Assembly: GCA_028717465.1 (NCBI GenBank)
Contig: JAQUNS010000020.1
Location: forward strand, 1-8,659
Length of the DNA stretch: 8,659 bases
Source of the DNA: Candidatus Omnitrophota bacterium
GTDB lineage: Bacteria; Omnitrophota; Gorgyraeia; Kaelpiales; Kaelpiaceae
Direction of reading: 5' to 3'
The stretch's first letter is position 1. Each line of letters opens with the position of its first letter. A program made the position numbers and the translations under genes. This document shows positions 1-7,954 of the stretch, in pieces. The notes under the pieces are model-generated. The model made no database searches. It was given only the letters and a program-made list of their open reading frames with translations, and was not told where the DNA came from.

Positions 1-1
1 T

Positions 2-811
2 GATTATTTTAGAATGCGCAACCCAGATGATTACGTCCGGGAATTAGAATATCACTGGTCTAAATACAAAAACAGAAACCTCAGGCTCTTTCAGATGTTT
101 GACCCGGTCTTCACTATAAACAGCGAATGGCTTGAAAAATTCTGTCAGGGCTACAGAAAATCATCCCTGATAAAAGAAATAAAATACAGCATCTTTGCCA
201 GGATAGACAACTTAAACGAAGAAAAGTTAAAACTGCTCTCCTCTTCAGGCTGTGCCCTGCTGCGCATAGGCATAGAATGCGGCAACGAACAGAACAGAAA
301 AAATATATATAAAAAATCTGTATCCAACAGACAGATAGAATCGATATTTCAATTAGCAAAATATTATAACATAGCAATAACGGCTTTCTATATTCTGGGG
401 GGACCTGGTGAAACCGTAAAAAGCATAAAGGAGACTATAAGTTTTGCCGACAGACTAAAAGCCGAGCGTTCTGCCTTTTTTATATATAAACCTTTCACCC
501 AAGAAGGAGTAAGCCAGATATATCAGATGGGCGGCAGAGTAGACAGCCAGAAATGGGAAAAATCAGACAATATAACATTCCAAGCAGCTATCTACACCAA
601 AGAATTGTCCCCTGAACAGATAGAAAGCTACCAAAGATTAGCCTATATTATAACTTTTGGCAAAAGGCTCACAGCCATGATAGCCAGACAAAACGTAAAA
701 TACTTCATACGCCTGTTAATATACACAACGAAAGGCATAATAAACGGCCTGGATATTAAATACCTGCTCACCTATTACCATATCTATAGCTATGACAATA
801 TAGACAGATAA
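2..811 (+). CDS. Radical SAM protein, C-terminal part (probably B12-binding type), 5' truncated
   Basis: This is the C-terminal part of a radical SAM enzyme; the reading frame is open to the window edge, so the CxxxCxxC iron-sulfur motif and any B12-binding domain would lie upstream and cannot be seen. Numbering from the ATG at 14, the visible core has the usual barrel landmarks: an RNPDDYVRELEY segment followed by FDPVFT (29-34, matching the FxDDxFT strand of the family), FARID (61-65), GIECGNE (86-92, the GxESG-type strand) and ILGGPGET (127-134, the loop typical of B12-dependent radical SAM proteins). The ATG at 14 is internal, because coding resemblance continues upstream of it. The last 60 residues form a helical, basic tail. 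The stop is 4 nt before the next gene, so this heads the visible part of a glycan operon. It may modify a sugar or lipid, but the substrate cannot be inferred. The family call is confident; the specific role is unknown. Confidence 0.88.
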   Translation, partial: DYFRMRNPDDYVRELEYHWSKYKNRNLRLFQMFDPVFTINSEWLEKFCQGYRKSSLIKEIKYSIFARIDNLNEEKLKLLSSSGCALLRIGIECGNEQNRKNIYKKSVSNRQIESIFQLAKYYNIAITAFYILGGPGETVKSIKETISFADRLKAERSAFFIYKPFTQEGVSQIYQMGGRVDSQKWEKSDNITFQAAIYTKELSPEQIESYQRLAYIITFGKRLTAMIARQNVKYFIRLLIYTTKGIINGLDIKYLLTYYHIYSYDNIDR

Positions 812-815
812 TTCG

Positions 816-2468
816 ATGAATAACACAAACGGCAACATTTTTCTAAAAATACTATGTTTTACAGCTCTGGCCTATCTATTTTTAATCAATATTACCTGGG
901 CTAAATATAATTTTATTTTCAGCTATCGCTACATGGGTTCGGACAATTTTAACAGTATAATAGATATTTTTTTAAAACTTAAGAATCCGACAGCAGGATT
1001 ATCGATTAGTATAGTCCGCTCGGCTTACGGGCACAGCAGCTATCCTTTTTTTTACTTTCTCTATAGTAATATTCTCAGCCTCATATCTCAAAACATATCT
1101 ATGCTATCGGTGATAATTTCCAACTATTTACTGATTTTGATAACCGCGCTCTTTGCTTATAAAATTGCATCGGAGCTAAAAGACAAGACATCCGGATATA
1201 CTGCTTTTCTGCTTACAGTATCTTATCCGGCTATATACGGAATATCCAGATACGCCATGTTAGAAAATATGATAACGCCCTTAACCGCTGCTTTCATATA
1301 CTTTCTTATTAAAAGCGACAACTTCTCTTCCTTAAAATACTGCCTAGCCATAGGAATAACGCTATCTTTAGGCCTGCTGACTAAATACCATTTTTTGATA
1401 TTTATAGCAGGAGGAGTTGCCCTGGAACTGGTGTACTATTTTATAGAACTGCCTAAAAATCCTACAAAACAAAATTTAAAGAAGCTTGCCAACATAACCA
1501 TAATAGCCGCCATAGTGGCAGCCTGTTCACTGCCTTACTATCTCAACAATTACAAAGAGATCCTACGCTACTTTTTAATGAGTTATAATGCCCATGGCCC
1601 ATTAGGGGGCGAATTTACGCCTTCGGGGACCCTGCAATCCTGGTTCTATTATATTTTTGCGATGATTAACTATCAGCTCTCTTTGCCGTTTTTTTTAATA
1701 TTTTTAACTTCTCTTTTAACCTGCCTGCCTAAAATAAAATTCAAAAAATATCTGCATATATTCGTTTGGATTGTAATGCCTTATATCGTTCTGCAAACAA
1801 TAGATGTAAAATGGGCCAGATACAGCTCCGGCTACTTGCCTGCCTGCGCAATAATTTCAGGGCTGGGAATCTCTAAATTAAAAAATAAAAAGATTATAGC
1901 TGTATTTTGTGTCTTAATAACATTATTTTCAGCCAGTCAAAATACGCTGTTATCTTTTAAAAACACCGGACAAAAACCACTATTTAAAACCAGCCTATTT
2001 AAAGACAAATACTACATAGACTTAGACGGCAATATATATATGCTGGCCTATAATAACGAATTAAGAGAACCGGATTATAAAAATAGACTGGCCTTCCAAG
2101 ATATTAAAAGATATATTTCCGAAATCCAGAGGCAGAAAGATATTCCGCTGCACCTAATAGTCAGAGACGGTTATGCTTATAAAACATGCAGCGAATTAAA
2201 TAATTATTTAAAAATATACTGTTATAATAACGGCTTAAAATACAACCGCTCCTTTAAAGAGAACGGCCTGTTTCTAAAAAACATCCTTGAAAATAAAGTG
2301 CCGCTTGGCCCTGAAATTTTAATAACACGCATCAGCCCCGATGAAATTGAATCATATTATAATAACCCAGCAGACATGGCTTTTAACCATAAAATATTCA
2401 GCTTTAATTTTAAAAACGAATCTATACACTATATTATCATATGCCCGGGACTAACCAAGATTCCATAA
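816..2468 (+). CDS. Polytopic GT-C glycosyltransferase, GT39/PMT-like
   Basis: This 550-residue integral membrane protein probably moves a sugar from a polyprenyl-phosphate donor to an acceptor on the outer face of the inner membrane. An N-terminal membrane helix (about 10-28) is followed by a loop with MGSDNF, whose Asp43 sits where GT39 enzymes carry their first-loop catalytic acid. SRYAMLEN (144-151) and GLLTKYHF (186-193) match the conserved second-loop Arg/Glu segment and the LLTK helix of the ArnT/PMT group. Near the end of the membrane region, KWARYSSGYLPA (332-343) resembles the RYxxPxxP motif. About ten hydrophobic segments lie between 10 and 375, followed by a soluble tail of about 150 residues that is probably periplasmic. 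ATG 816 follows the previous stop by 4 nt and has only a weak ribosome site, suggesting coupling. The 3' end overlaps the next gene by 28 nt. The fold call is confident; donor and acceptor are unknown. Confidence 0.8.
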   Translation: MNNTNGNIFLKILCFTALAYLFLINITWAKYNFIFSYRYMGSDNFNSIIDIFLKLKNPTAGLSISIVRSAYGHSSYPFFYFLYSNILSLISQNISMLSVIISNYLLILITALFAYKIASELKDKTSGYTAFLLTVSYPAIYGISRYAMLENMITPLTAAFIYFLIKSDNFSSLKYCLAIGITLSLGLLTKYHFLIFIAGGVALELVYYFIELPKNPTKQNLKKLANITIIAAIVAACSLPYYLNNYKEILRYFLMSYNAHGPLGGEFTPSGTLQSWFYYIFAMINYQLSLPFFLIFLTSLLTCLPKIKFKKYLHIFVWIVMPYIVLQTIDVKWARYSSGYLPACAIISGLGISKLKNKKIIAVFCVLITLFSASQNTLLSFKNTGQKPLFKTSLFKDKYYIDLDGNIYMLAYNNELREPDYKNRLAFQDIKRYISEIQRQKDIPLHLIVRDGYAYKTCSELNNYLKIYCYNNGLKYNRSFKENGLFLKNILENKVPLGPEILITRISPDEIESYYNNPADMAFNHKIFSFNFKNESIHYIIICPGLTKIP

Positions 2469-3160
2469 GCATAGTACTACCGTTTTATAACGAAGAGAGG
2501 CATATTTATAGTGCGGTCGAAGAAATTTATAAATTTTCAAAAAACAACCTGACTGATTTTGAAATAATACTCGTAGACGACGGTAGCAACGACGACTCTT
2601 GCCAAAAAATAGAACCGTTAATAAAGAGCCTCCCAGATATAAAACTGATAAAACATAAAGTGAACTCAGGATACGGAGCTGCTTTAGCCAGCGGATTTAA
2701 ATCTTGCTCTAAAAAAAAGATATTTTTTACCGATTCCGACAGACAGTTTGAAATAAAAAATTTAAACCTGCTGCTCCCCTACATAGAAATATTTGACATC
2801 GTAATAGGCTACAGAAAACATCGAAAAGATGCTCTCTTGAGGCTGATTCTCTCAAAAGGATACAATATATTGATGCAGATACTGTTTAAAATAAACGTTA
2901 CTGATATAGACTGCGCCTTTAAAATATTCCGCAGGGAGATATTCGATTATATTAAGATTGAATCCAAAAGATACTCAGTAAATACCGAGATACTGGCCAA
3001 AGCAAGGTTGTTCAATTTTTCAATATTTGAAGTCCCGGTGGAACACTTCCCCCGGCTGGGAGACTATTCCAAAATCGGAATTAAAGACATACCCAGAACG
3101 CTGCGGGAAGTTCTTAGAATAAAGAAAAACCTGACAGCCATAACTAAATCAAATGCTTGA
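2441..3160 (+). CDS. GT2 family glycosyltransferase, polyprenyl-phosphate (DPM1/GtrB-like) type
   Basis: This is a 239-residue cytoplasmic or peripheral GT-A enzyme. It has the expected order of motifs: ISIVLPFYNEE (9-19, nucleotide-binding strand), VDDGSND (45-51), NSGYGAAL (75-82), TDSDRQF (97-103, containing the metal-binding DxD as D98-S99-D100), GYRKHRKD (123-130) and the DIDCAFKIFRRE segment (155-166) typical of the dolichyl- and undecaprenyl-phosphate transferases. The family transfers a sugar from a nucleotide donor to a polyprenyl phosphate. The C-terminal membrane helices found in GtrB are absent, so it more resembles the soluble DPM1 form. The only suitable start is ATG 2441, 28 nt inside the upstream gene, with no clear Shine-Dalgarno, so translation is probably coupled. 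Its neighbour 816-2468 is the kind of membrane enzyme that would use its lipid-linked product. The sugar cannot be told from sequence. Confidence 0.88.
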   Translation: MPGTNQDSISIVLPFYNEERHIYSAVEEIYKFSKNNLTDFEIILVDDGSNDDSCQKIEPLIKSLPDIKLIKHKVNSGYGAALASGFKSCSKKKIFFTDSDRQFEIKNLNLLLPYIEIFDIVIGYRKHRKDALLRLILSKGYNILMQILFKINVTDIDCAFKIFRREIFDYIKIESKRYSVNTEILAKARLFNFSIFEVPVEHFPRLGDYSKIGIKDIPRTLREVLRIKKNLTAITKSNA

Positions 3161-3848
3161 CTATTTCAAAGTCGGAAATAACTACTGGTGGGTGTGGATA
3201 AAACAGAGCACTGCGGTTTCATTCTTAAAAATAAAAGATATTCCGAAGGATTCTTTTATACTGGATGCCGGATGCGGATGCGGATATTTTATAAATACAG
3301 CAACAGATTATACAAATATAGTAGGTTTAGACATCAATATAAATAACCTTTTTAAAAATCAAAAAATAATTGTCTCCAAATTGGAAAACCTGCCGTTCAA
3401 AAACAGCAGCTTCAGATCGGCAGTCTCTCTGGATGTTTTAGAACATACAAAAGAAGACAGACAGTCTCTTTCTGAATTATACAGAGTAATTAGCGAAAAA
3501 GGATATCTTATAGCATCAGTACCAGCCTGCCCTGCACTGCTGGGACAGCATGATAAGCTCCACGGCCATTATAGAAGATATAAAAGATCGGACCTGGCAG
3601 AGAAGCTCAGGAGTGCAGGATTTAAAAATCTTAACATAACAATATTCGGATGGACTATATTTTTACCGCTTTATATATTGAGAAAAATCCAGAGAACATT
3701 TCGATTCAGAAATCATAGAGACGATGCTATAGCTATTCCCCGCTTACTAAATAGAATATTTAAAAATATCATAAGCCTGGATTTAAAAATATCCCGGTTA
3801 TTGAGATTAAGCTGGGGAGTAAGCGCTATTATCTGCGCTCAAAAGTAA
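3153..3848 (+). CDS. Class I SAM-dependent methyltransferase (Methyltransf_11 type)
   Basis: This is a 231-residue methyltransferase with a Rossmann-like fold. Motif I is ILDAGCGCG (36-44, SAM-binding glycine loop), followed by GLD (58-60, the acidic residue expected to bind the ribose) and VSLDVLEH (91-98, motif IV region). The segment VPACPALLGQHDKLHGHYRRY (123-143) is a signature of a methyltransferase subgroup common in polysaccharide and lipid clusters, where the HD...GHxRRY residues lie near the active site. The last 60 residues are basic and hydrophobic, and could bind a membrane. The start overlaps the GT2 gene by 8 nt, making this the last gene of the plus-strand operon. Its 3' end overlaps the convergent membrane gene by 20 bp, with no room for a terminator between them. 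The methyl acceptor is likely a sugar or lipid by context, which is inference only. Confidence 0.87.
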   Translation: MLDYFKVGNNYWWVWIKQSTAVSFLKIKDIPKDSFILDAGCGCGYFINTATDYTNIVGLDININNLFKNQKIIVSKLENLPFKNSSFRSAVSLDVLEHTKEDRQSLSELYRVISEKGYLIASVPACPALLGQHDKLHGHYRRYKRSDLAEKLRSAGFKNLNITIFGWTIFLPLYILRKIQRTFRFRNHRDDAIAIPRLLNRIFKNIISLDLKISRLLRLSWGVSAIICAQK

Positions 3849-5775
3849 CCGGAATCCAAAGCTCTCTGGAGGTAAAACCTTTCATAAAATCATCTATATA
3901 ATTCTGGTCTATTATAGACAGATAGTCTATCGCAGTTTTTTTATCAGCCAGATAAGGGCCTATGACTGCATAAGCTTCGCTGCTGAACATCCGGATTAGG
4001 CCCCTGCCTATGCCCTGATAAAAATAGCTCCAATACCTATTATCGATAATACTCAAGATAGTTTTAATTTTTTCAGAAAAATCTTGATCAAAGATATTTT
4101 TCTGCCTAAAAAACTTAACCAGACCCTCCCCCAACCCGGAACAAAGATAGCCGATTAATCCATCATCAAGCTCATTAATTATATATTCAACTTTTTTTAG
4201 ATCCATATCTGAATTAAAAAAAACTTTTGCCATCCACCCTTCCAAGAGCAATCTGGCTTCTAACTCAGTTAATTCCAATTCATCAATTAATGATTTTACT
4301 GCGGATCGAGCCGCTTTAGCGTCGGCTAAAGCATAGCCCAAAGTATGAGCAGTATTGATATTCAAGCTTATAAACTCCCGGAGGCAGCTATTGTCGCTTC
4401 TTGCGATATATTCCAGAACGGCTATATCGGCATAAAAAACCGGAGATGCCAAAGGCGGATAAGCCGGCTTGCTATTAGCAGTCTTGTATAAAGAGACCGC
4501 TCCCGGCATGATAAACATTATAAATAAAAAAGGCAATAACATCATTCTCCGTACGGCTGCGGCTGTTAAAATTATGACTACACTTATATAGACAATAAGA
4601 TAATACTTATAAGTAGTTACGCTGCCGCTGTTAAAGAAATATAAAACGATAAAGAGCAAAAAATATAACAAAGAAACCAGAATAATTGTCTCTGCGTTAG
4701 ATAGCTTTTCTTTTTTTGCAGATAATACCAGGTTTTTAAAAAAAATCTTTAATTTGGCCCTGCAAGAAACAAACAATGCCAAAATGGTTAAAATAAATGT
4801 CGTTCTGTAAATATCGAAAACCATAATCTCGAACTGATTTTTAGCCCTGTAAAAATCGTTCAATTGCCTAATTACCGTAAAAACACTCTCTCTATCTAAA
4901 GATCTGACTATTTCAAACGCTCTGCCGGAATTGAAATATCCGAAAGAGAGCATGTCCGGAAGTAAAAAAAACAGGAATATGAAACACCTTTTTAATATAA
5001 GAACCGCTCCGTCTATAGGCCAAATAGGCTTCGGAGAACGCATACTGAAAGCCCAGGGTATTTTTAAAATACCGCCCAGGCTTTCGTGTATAAACATATG
5101 CCTATACACAAGAGCAAAAAATGCCGCCACCAAAATAAAAAGCAATAATCTTAGCCATCCTGATATTTTTGTTAATTCTAATTCGGATATTACAAATAGA
5201 GTAAAAATAACCGCAGCTATGCTGAAAGCCGGATAAAAATAGACGCCCAATCCCACACTGATGCTTAAATAAAAAATATTTAAAAAACTCTTGCGGCTCT
5301 TGAATCTTAACAGCAATAGCAGCGAAGTTAAAAAAAAGAGATTTAAGTGAAAATGCCTGCCCATACCAACCAGAGAATAGCTGTGTACAAAATTAGACGC
5401 CAATATAAACAGTAGAGAACAGACAACGGCTAAAGACCTCTTTGAATATTTGACTAAAATGTAATATATAAGCAGCAGCTCAAAGAAACACAATAGAAAA
5501 GACAGGATACGTATTGAAAAAATATTGCTTCCAAAAATAGCTACAAACGGCACAGAAAAGACGCTATACAGATAATCTCCCCCGCCGCCGTAAGGGCTTT
5601 TTAAGTGGAATAGTGTAGGTAAAAATCTGTGCGTTTTTGCTACAGATGCAGAGACAAATATATTTGTTATCTCCCAGGTATCTATAATTCTTGTTGCCTT
5701 GAAGAAATATTCCGATTTTACACAAATAAACGCAATTACAATAAAATAAAAAATTATTCTGTCTTTTCTATTCAT
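3829..5775 (-). CDS. Polytopic GT-C-like membrane protein with C-terminal Gly-centred repeats
   Basis: This 648-residue protein has about ten hydrophobic segments between residues 6 and 425, followed by a soluble tail of about 220 residues. The layout (short N-terminal anchor, a loop with DTWE at 32-35 and SPYGGGGDY at 60-68, then paired helices) fits a GT-C/GT39-like glycosyltransferase, but the catalytic residues are less clear than in 816-2468. The tail (about 470-640) contains at least three and perhaps five copies of a degenerate unit: GYALA (480-484), EGWMAKVF (512-519), SGLGEGLVKFF (546-556), QGIGRGLIRMF (587-597) and KGFTSREL (632-639), spaced 33-45 residues apart. In the two middle copies the GxGxGL core is preceded by aromatic residues. 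I do not recognise this tail as a named domain. The start ATG 5775 has only a weak purine-rich site. The gene lies 81 nt downstream of argF on the same strand and may share its transcript. It could be a sugar transferase or another transporter-like membrane protein. Confidence 0.72.
   Translation of the reverse strand: MNRKDRIIFYFIVIAFICVKSEYFFKATRIIDTWEITNIFVSASVAKTHRFLPTLFHLKSPYGGGGDYLYSVFSVPFVAIFGSNIFSIRILSFLLCFFELLLIYYILVKYSKRSLAVVCSLLFILASNFVHSYSLVGMGRHFHLNLFFLTSLLLLLRFKSRKSFLNIFYLSISVGLGVYFYPAFSIAAVIFTLFVISELELTKISGWLRLLLFILVAAFFALVYRHMFIHESLGGILKIPWAFSMRSPKPIWPIDGAVLILKRCFIFLFFLLPDMLSFGYFNSGRAFEIVRSLDRESVFTVIRQLNDFYRAKNQFEIMVFDIYRTTFILTILALFVSCRAKLKIFFKNLVLSAKKEKLSNAETIILVSLLYFLLFIVLYFFNSGSVTTYKYYLIVYISVVIILTAAAVRRMMLLPFLFIMFIMPGAVSLYKTANSKPAYPPLASPVFYADIAVLEYIARSDNSCLREFISLNINTAHTLGYALADAKAARSAVKSLIDELELTELEARLLLEGWMAKVFFNSDMDLKKVEYIINELDDGLIGYLCSGLGEGLVKFFRQKNIFDQDFSEKIKTILSIIDNRYWSYFYQGIGRGLIRMFSSEAYAVIGPYLADKKTAIDYLSIIDQNYIDDFMKGFTSRELWIPVTFERR
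3856..4368 (-). repeat. Degenerate protein repeats in the tail of the membrane protein
   Basis: These bases encode residues 470-640 of the membrane protein. The best pair is SGLGEGLVKFF and QGIGRGLIRMF, 41 residues apart, both preceded by an Ile/Leu-Asp turn and aromatic residues. A third, weaker copy (KGF, 632-634) follows 45 residues later after an almost identical SIIDQNY lead-in; the lead-in of the second copy is SIIDNRY. Two upstream units (EGWMAKVF and GYALA) share only the Gly and hydrophobic spacing. The repeats are visible at the protein level only; the DNA is not obviously repeated. Confidence 0.6.
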
Positions 5776-5856
5776 CTTATCATCTTGGGCTTTTTACCGT
5801 CTGGAATAAAAATTGCGGAATATTGCAGAAATAGATCTTCAAACATCAAATAACAA

Positions 5857-6744
5857 TCAAATTTTAGGCAAAAACTTCAATAAAATAGCTTTATGCATAT
5901 GCAGCCTGTTTTCGGCCTGGTCTATTACTATCGAATTATCAGAGTCAATTACAGCATCTGTTATCTCCTCGCCTCTGTGAGCCGGAAGGCAATGCATGAT
6001 ATAATACTTTTTAGATATACTTTTTAAAATAGCGCTATTTATCTGAAAATCAGAGAATGTTTTTTTCCTGCTCTCTCTTTCATCTTCCCATCCCATAGAA
6101 GCCCAGACATCGGTATATATAAAATCAGCGTCTTTAATCGCATCTTTGGCATTATTGTAAATCTTGATGTTGGCGGATTGTTTTGGATTTTCTTTGGGCT
6201 CGTATCCTTTAGGCGTTGCAATAGACAGCTGAAAACCGAGAATTTCGGCAGACTGGATCAGAGAATTACTGATGTTGTTGCCATCGCCTACAAAGGCAAC
6301 CTTAAAATTACTGAAATCCCCAGTTATTTCATAGATCGTAAGTAAGTCGCTCAGTATCTGAACCGGGTGCTCAGAGTTGGTTAAAGCATTAACAACCGGC
6401 ACAGTTGCAATATGGGCAAATTCAATAAGATCCTCCTGCTTAAATGTCCTCACAATACAACAATCTACATACCTGGACAATACAAGAGCTATGTCTTTAA
6501 TAGCTTCTCTTTTGCCGAACCCGATATCATCCTTACTAAGATAATAACAGTTTCCGGAAAGCTCTTTAACTGCCACTTCAAACGAAACTTTAGTCCTTAA
6601 AGAAGGCTTTTCGAACATAAGAAGCACATTCTTGTTTTTAAGGTCCCTTCTGACTCTGCGCTTAGCTTTTAAATGCTTGGCCTTGACAATTAATGCTTTG
6701 ATATTATCTTTATCGAGATTATTGATACTCAGTAAATCTTTCAT
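5857..6744 (-). CDS. argF: Ornithine carbamoyltransferase (anabolic)
   Basis: This cytoplasmic enzyme makes citrulline from ornithine and carbamoyl phosphate, the sixth step of arginine synthesis. It has 295 residues, slightly shorter than the usual 305-335. All landmarks are present: FEKPSLRT (44-51, the carbamoyl-phosphate loop, SxRT), the REAIKDIA helix (69-76), EHPVQILSDL (125-134, HPxQ), FVGDGNN (151-157), TDVWASMG (211-218, ornithine side), MHCLPAHRGEE (250-260, with catalytic Cys252) and ENRLHMHKA (278-286). The HCLPAHRGEE form argues for ornithine, and against the N-acetyl- or N-succinylornithine enzymes, which differ here. Val in HPVQ is a less usual residue at a position that is Cys, Thr or Leu elsewhere, and SLRT replaces the more familiar STRT. 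The start overlaps argD by 4 nt (ATGA), so the two are translated from one message. No terminator is visible in the 81 nt after it. Confidence 0.96.
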   Translation of the reverse strand: MKDLLSINNLDKDNIKALIVKAKHLKAKRRVRRDLKNKNVLLMFEKPSLRTKVSFEVAVKELSGNCYYLSKDDIGFGKREAIKDIALVLSRYVDCCIVRTFKQEDLIEFAHIATVPVVNALTNSEHPVQILSDLLTIYEITGDFSNFKVAFVGDGNNISNSLIQSAEILGFQLSIATPKGYEPKENPKQSANIKIYNNAKDAIKDADFIYTDVWASMGWEDERESRKKTFSDFQINSAILKSISKKYYIMHCLPAHRGEEITDAVIDSDNSIVIDQAENRLHMHKAILLKFLPKI

Positions 6745-7928
6745 TTTAAAATATCCCGGAATACTCTATCCAATACCGCAACAGCCTTATCTATCTCTTT
6801 GTATGTCACATTCATTGCCGGCATAATCCTCAAGATATTGCCTTGGGTTAGATTAACAAGCAGCCTGTTTTGAAGGCATAGCTGAAATATCTCTTTACCC
6901 TTGCTGTCCAGCTCCATCCCCAGCATCAGGCCGAGCCCTCTCACCTCTTTGATAATGCTGTAATTGCTCTTTAAGCCCAAAAGCTTTGTTTTGAGGTATT
7001 CTCCCTTTTCGAATGTTTGTTTTAATAAATTATTTTTCATTATCGTATCTATGACTGCCAAGGCAGCCTTAGAAACTAAAGGACTGCCTCCAAAAGTAGA
7101 TGCGTGCATACCTGGTTTTATAAGATCTGCTACGCTGTTTTTAGCCAGAACAGCACCCATAGGCAGCCCGCCTGCAATACCTTTTGCCAGCGTTATTATA
7201 TCCGGCTCTATACCGTAATTCTGATACGAGAACCACTTGCCTGTCCTGCCGATACCGGTCTGAACCTCATCTATTATCAGTAAAATATTATTCTCATCGC
7301 AGAGGCTTCTTAGCTTTTTTACGTAATCGCTCTCTGCTACATTTATGCCGCCTTCTCCCTGGACCAGCTCCAGCATTACAGCAACTGTCTGGCTGTCTAT
7401 TTTATCTTTTATATCTTTCAAGTTATTAAAAGCAACGTGGATGAAGCCCTCAAGCAGCGGCTCAAATCCAGACTTATATTTTTCCTGCCCGGTAGCAGAT
7501 AGAGCGGCCAGGGTTCTGCCGTGAAAAGAATTGTTCATTGTAATTATCTTATAACGTGAGCCTTTTCCATAGAGCCTGGCTAATTTAAAAGCACCTTCAT
7601 TTGCTTCGGCTCCTGAATTGCAGAAAAAAACTTTAGCGTCTAGTTGTGAAATCTTGACCAGCTTCTGGGCTAACTTCGCCTGCAAGTGGTTATAATAATT
7701 GTTAGAAACGTGGATTATCTTTTTAGACTGGCTTTTAATGCCGGCAACCACTCTGCTGGGGCAATGGCCTAAAACAGAGACTCCCCAGCCGGGGAAAAAA
7801 TCAAGGTATTCGTTGTGCTGTAAATCCCATACCCTGGAACCTTTCCCCTTAGCCAAAGACAAAGGGGTATGGGTATAAGTATTCATAACATATTTAGAAT
7901 ACAGTTGGGCAATATCCTCGTTATTCAT
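6741..7928 (-). CDS. argD: Acetylornithine aminotransferase (PLP class III)
   Basis: This cytoplasmic PLP enzyme interconverts N-acetylglutamate semialdehyde and N-acetylornithine in arginine synthesis; many homologues also serve lysine synthesis as succinyldiaminopimelate aminotransferases. It has 395 residues, the normal length. Motifs seen are FFPGWGVSVLGH (44-55), CNSGAEANE (103-111, phosphate-binding turn), SFHGRT (134-139), ELVQGEGG (187-194, usually EPVQGEGG), IDEVQTGIGRTG (219-230, with Asp220 expected to pair with the PLP nitrogen), TLAKGIAGGLPMGAV (246-260, with Lys249 the Schiff-base lysine), STFGG (277-281) and ILRIMPAM (365-372). The start is supported by the Shine-Dalgarno AGAGAGG 5 nt upstream and a promoter further up. 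argF follows with an ATGA overlap, which supports the arginine role over GABA or other class III substrates. Confidence 0.95.
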   Translation of the reverse strand: MNNEDIAQLYSKYVMNTYTHTPLSLAKGKGSRVWDLQHNEYLDFFPGWGVSVLGHCPSRVVAGIKSQSKKIIHVSNNYYNHLQAKLAQKLVKISQLDAKVFFCNSGAEANEGAFKLARLYGKGSRYKIITMNNSFHGRTLAALSATGQEKYKSGFEPLLEGFIHVAFNNLKDIKDKIDSQTVAVMLELVQGEGGINVAESDYVKKLRSLCDENNILLIIDEVQTGIGRTGKWFSYQNYGIEPDIITLAKGIAGGLPMGAVLAKNSVADLIKPGMHASTFGGSPLVSKAALAVIDTIMKNNLLKQTFEKGEYLKTKLLGLKSNYSIIKEVRGLGLMLGMELDSKGKEIFQLCLQNRLLVNLTQGNILRIMPAMNVTYKEIDKAVAVLDRVFRDILK

Positions 7929-7933
7929 AAAAA

Positions 7934-7940
7934 CCTCTCT
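7934..7940 (-). promoter_or_regulatory. Ribosome binding site of argD
   Basis: The minus strand reads AGAGAGG, 5 nt before ATG 7928. It is one of the best Shine-Dalgarno matches in the window and fixes the argD start. The plus-strand operon genes largely lack such sites. Confidence 0.75.
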
Positions 7941-7954
7941 ATATTAAGCCATTT

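Noticed and set aside
4931..5236. Plus-strand open frame of 101 codons inside the membrane gene
   Set aside because: Lies wholly antisense to a well-supported membrane protein and has no family motif or ribosome site.
5795..5830. Rho-independent terminator after argF
   Set aside because: The TTGCGGAATATTGCAG stretch pairs over only three bases and lacks a proper stem with a U-run.
6358..6369. HPVQ in ArgF as a sign of altered substrate
   Set aside because: That position already varies in ornithine carbamoyltransferases (Cys, Thr, Leu), and the HCLPAHRGEE and TDVWxSMG segments are normal.
7915..7930. ArgR operator overlapping the argD start
   Set aside because: Only one half-site (TGAAT within ATGAATAA) is present; the inverted partner at the proper distance is missing.
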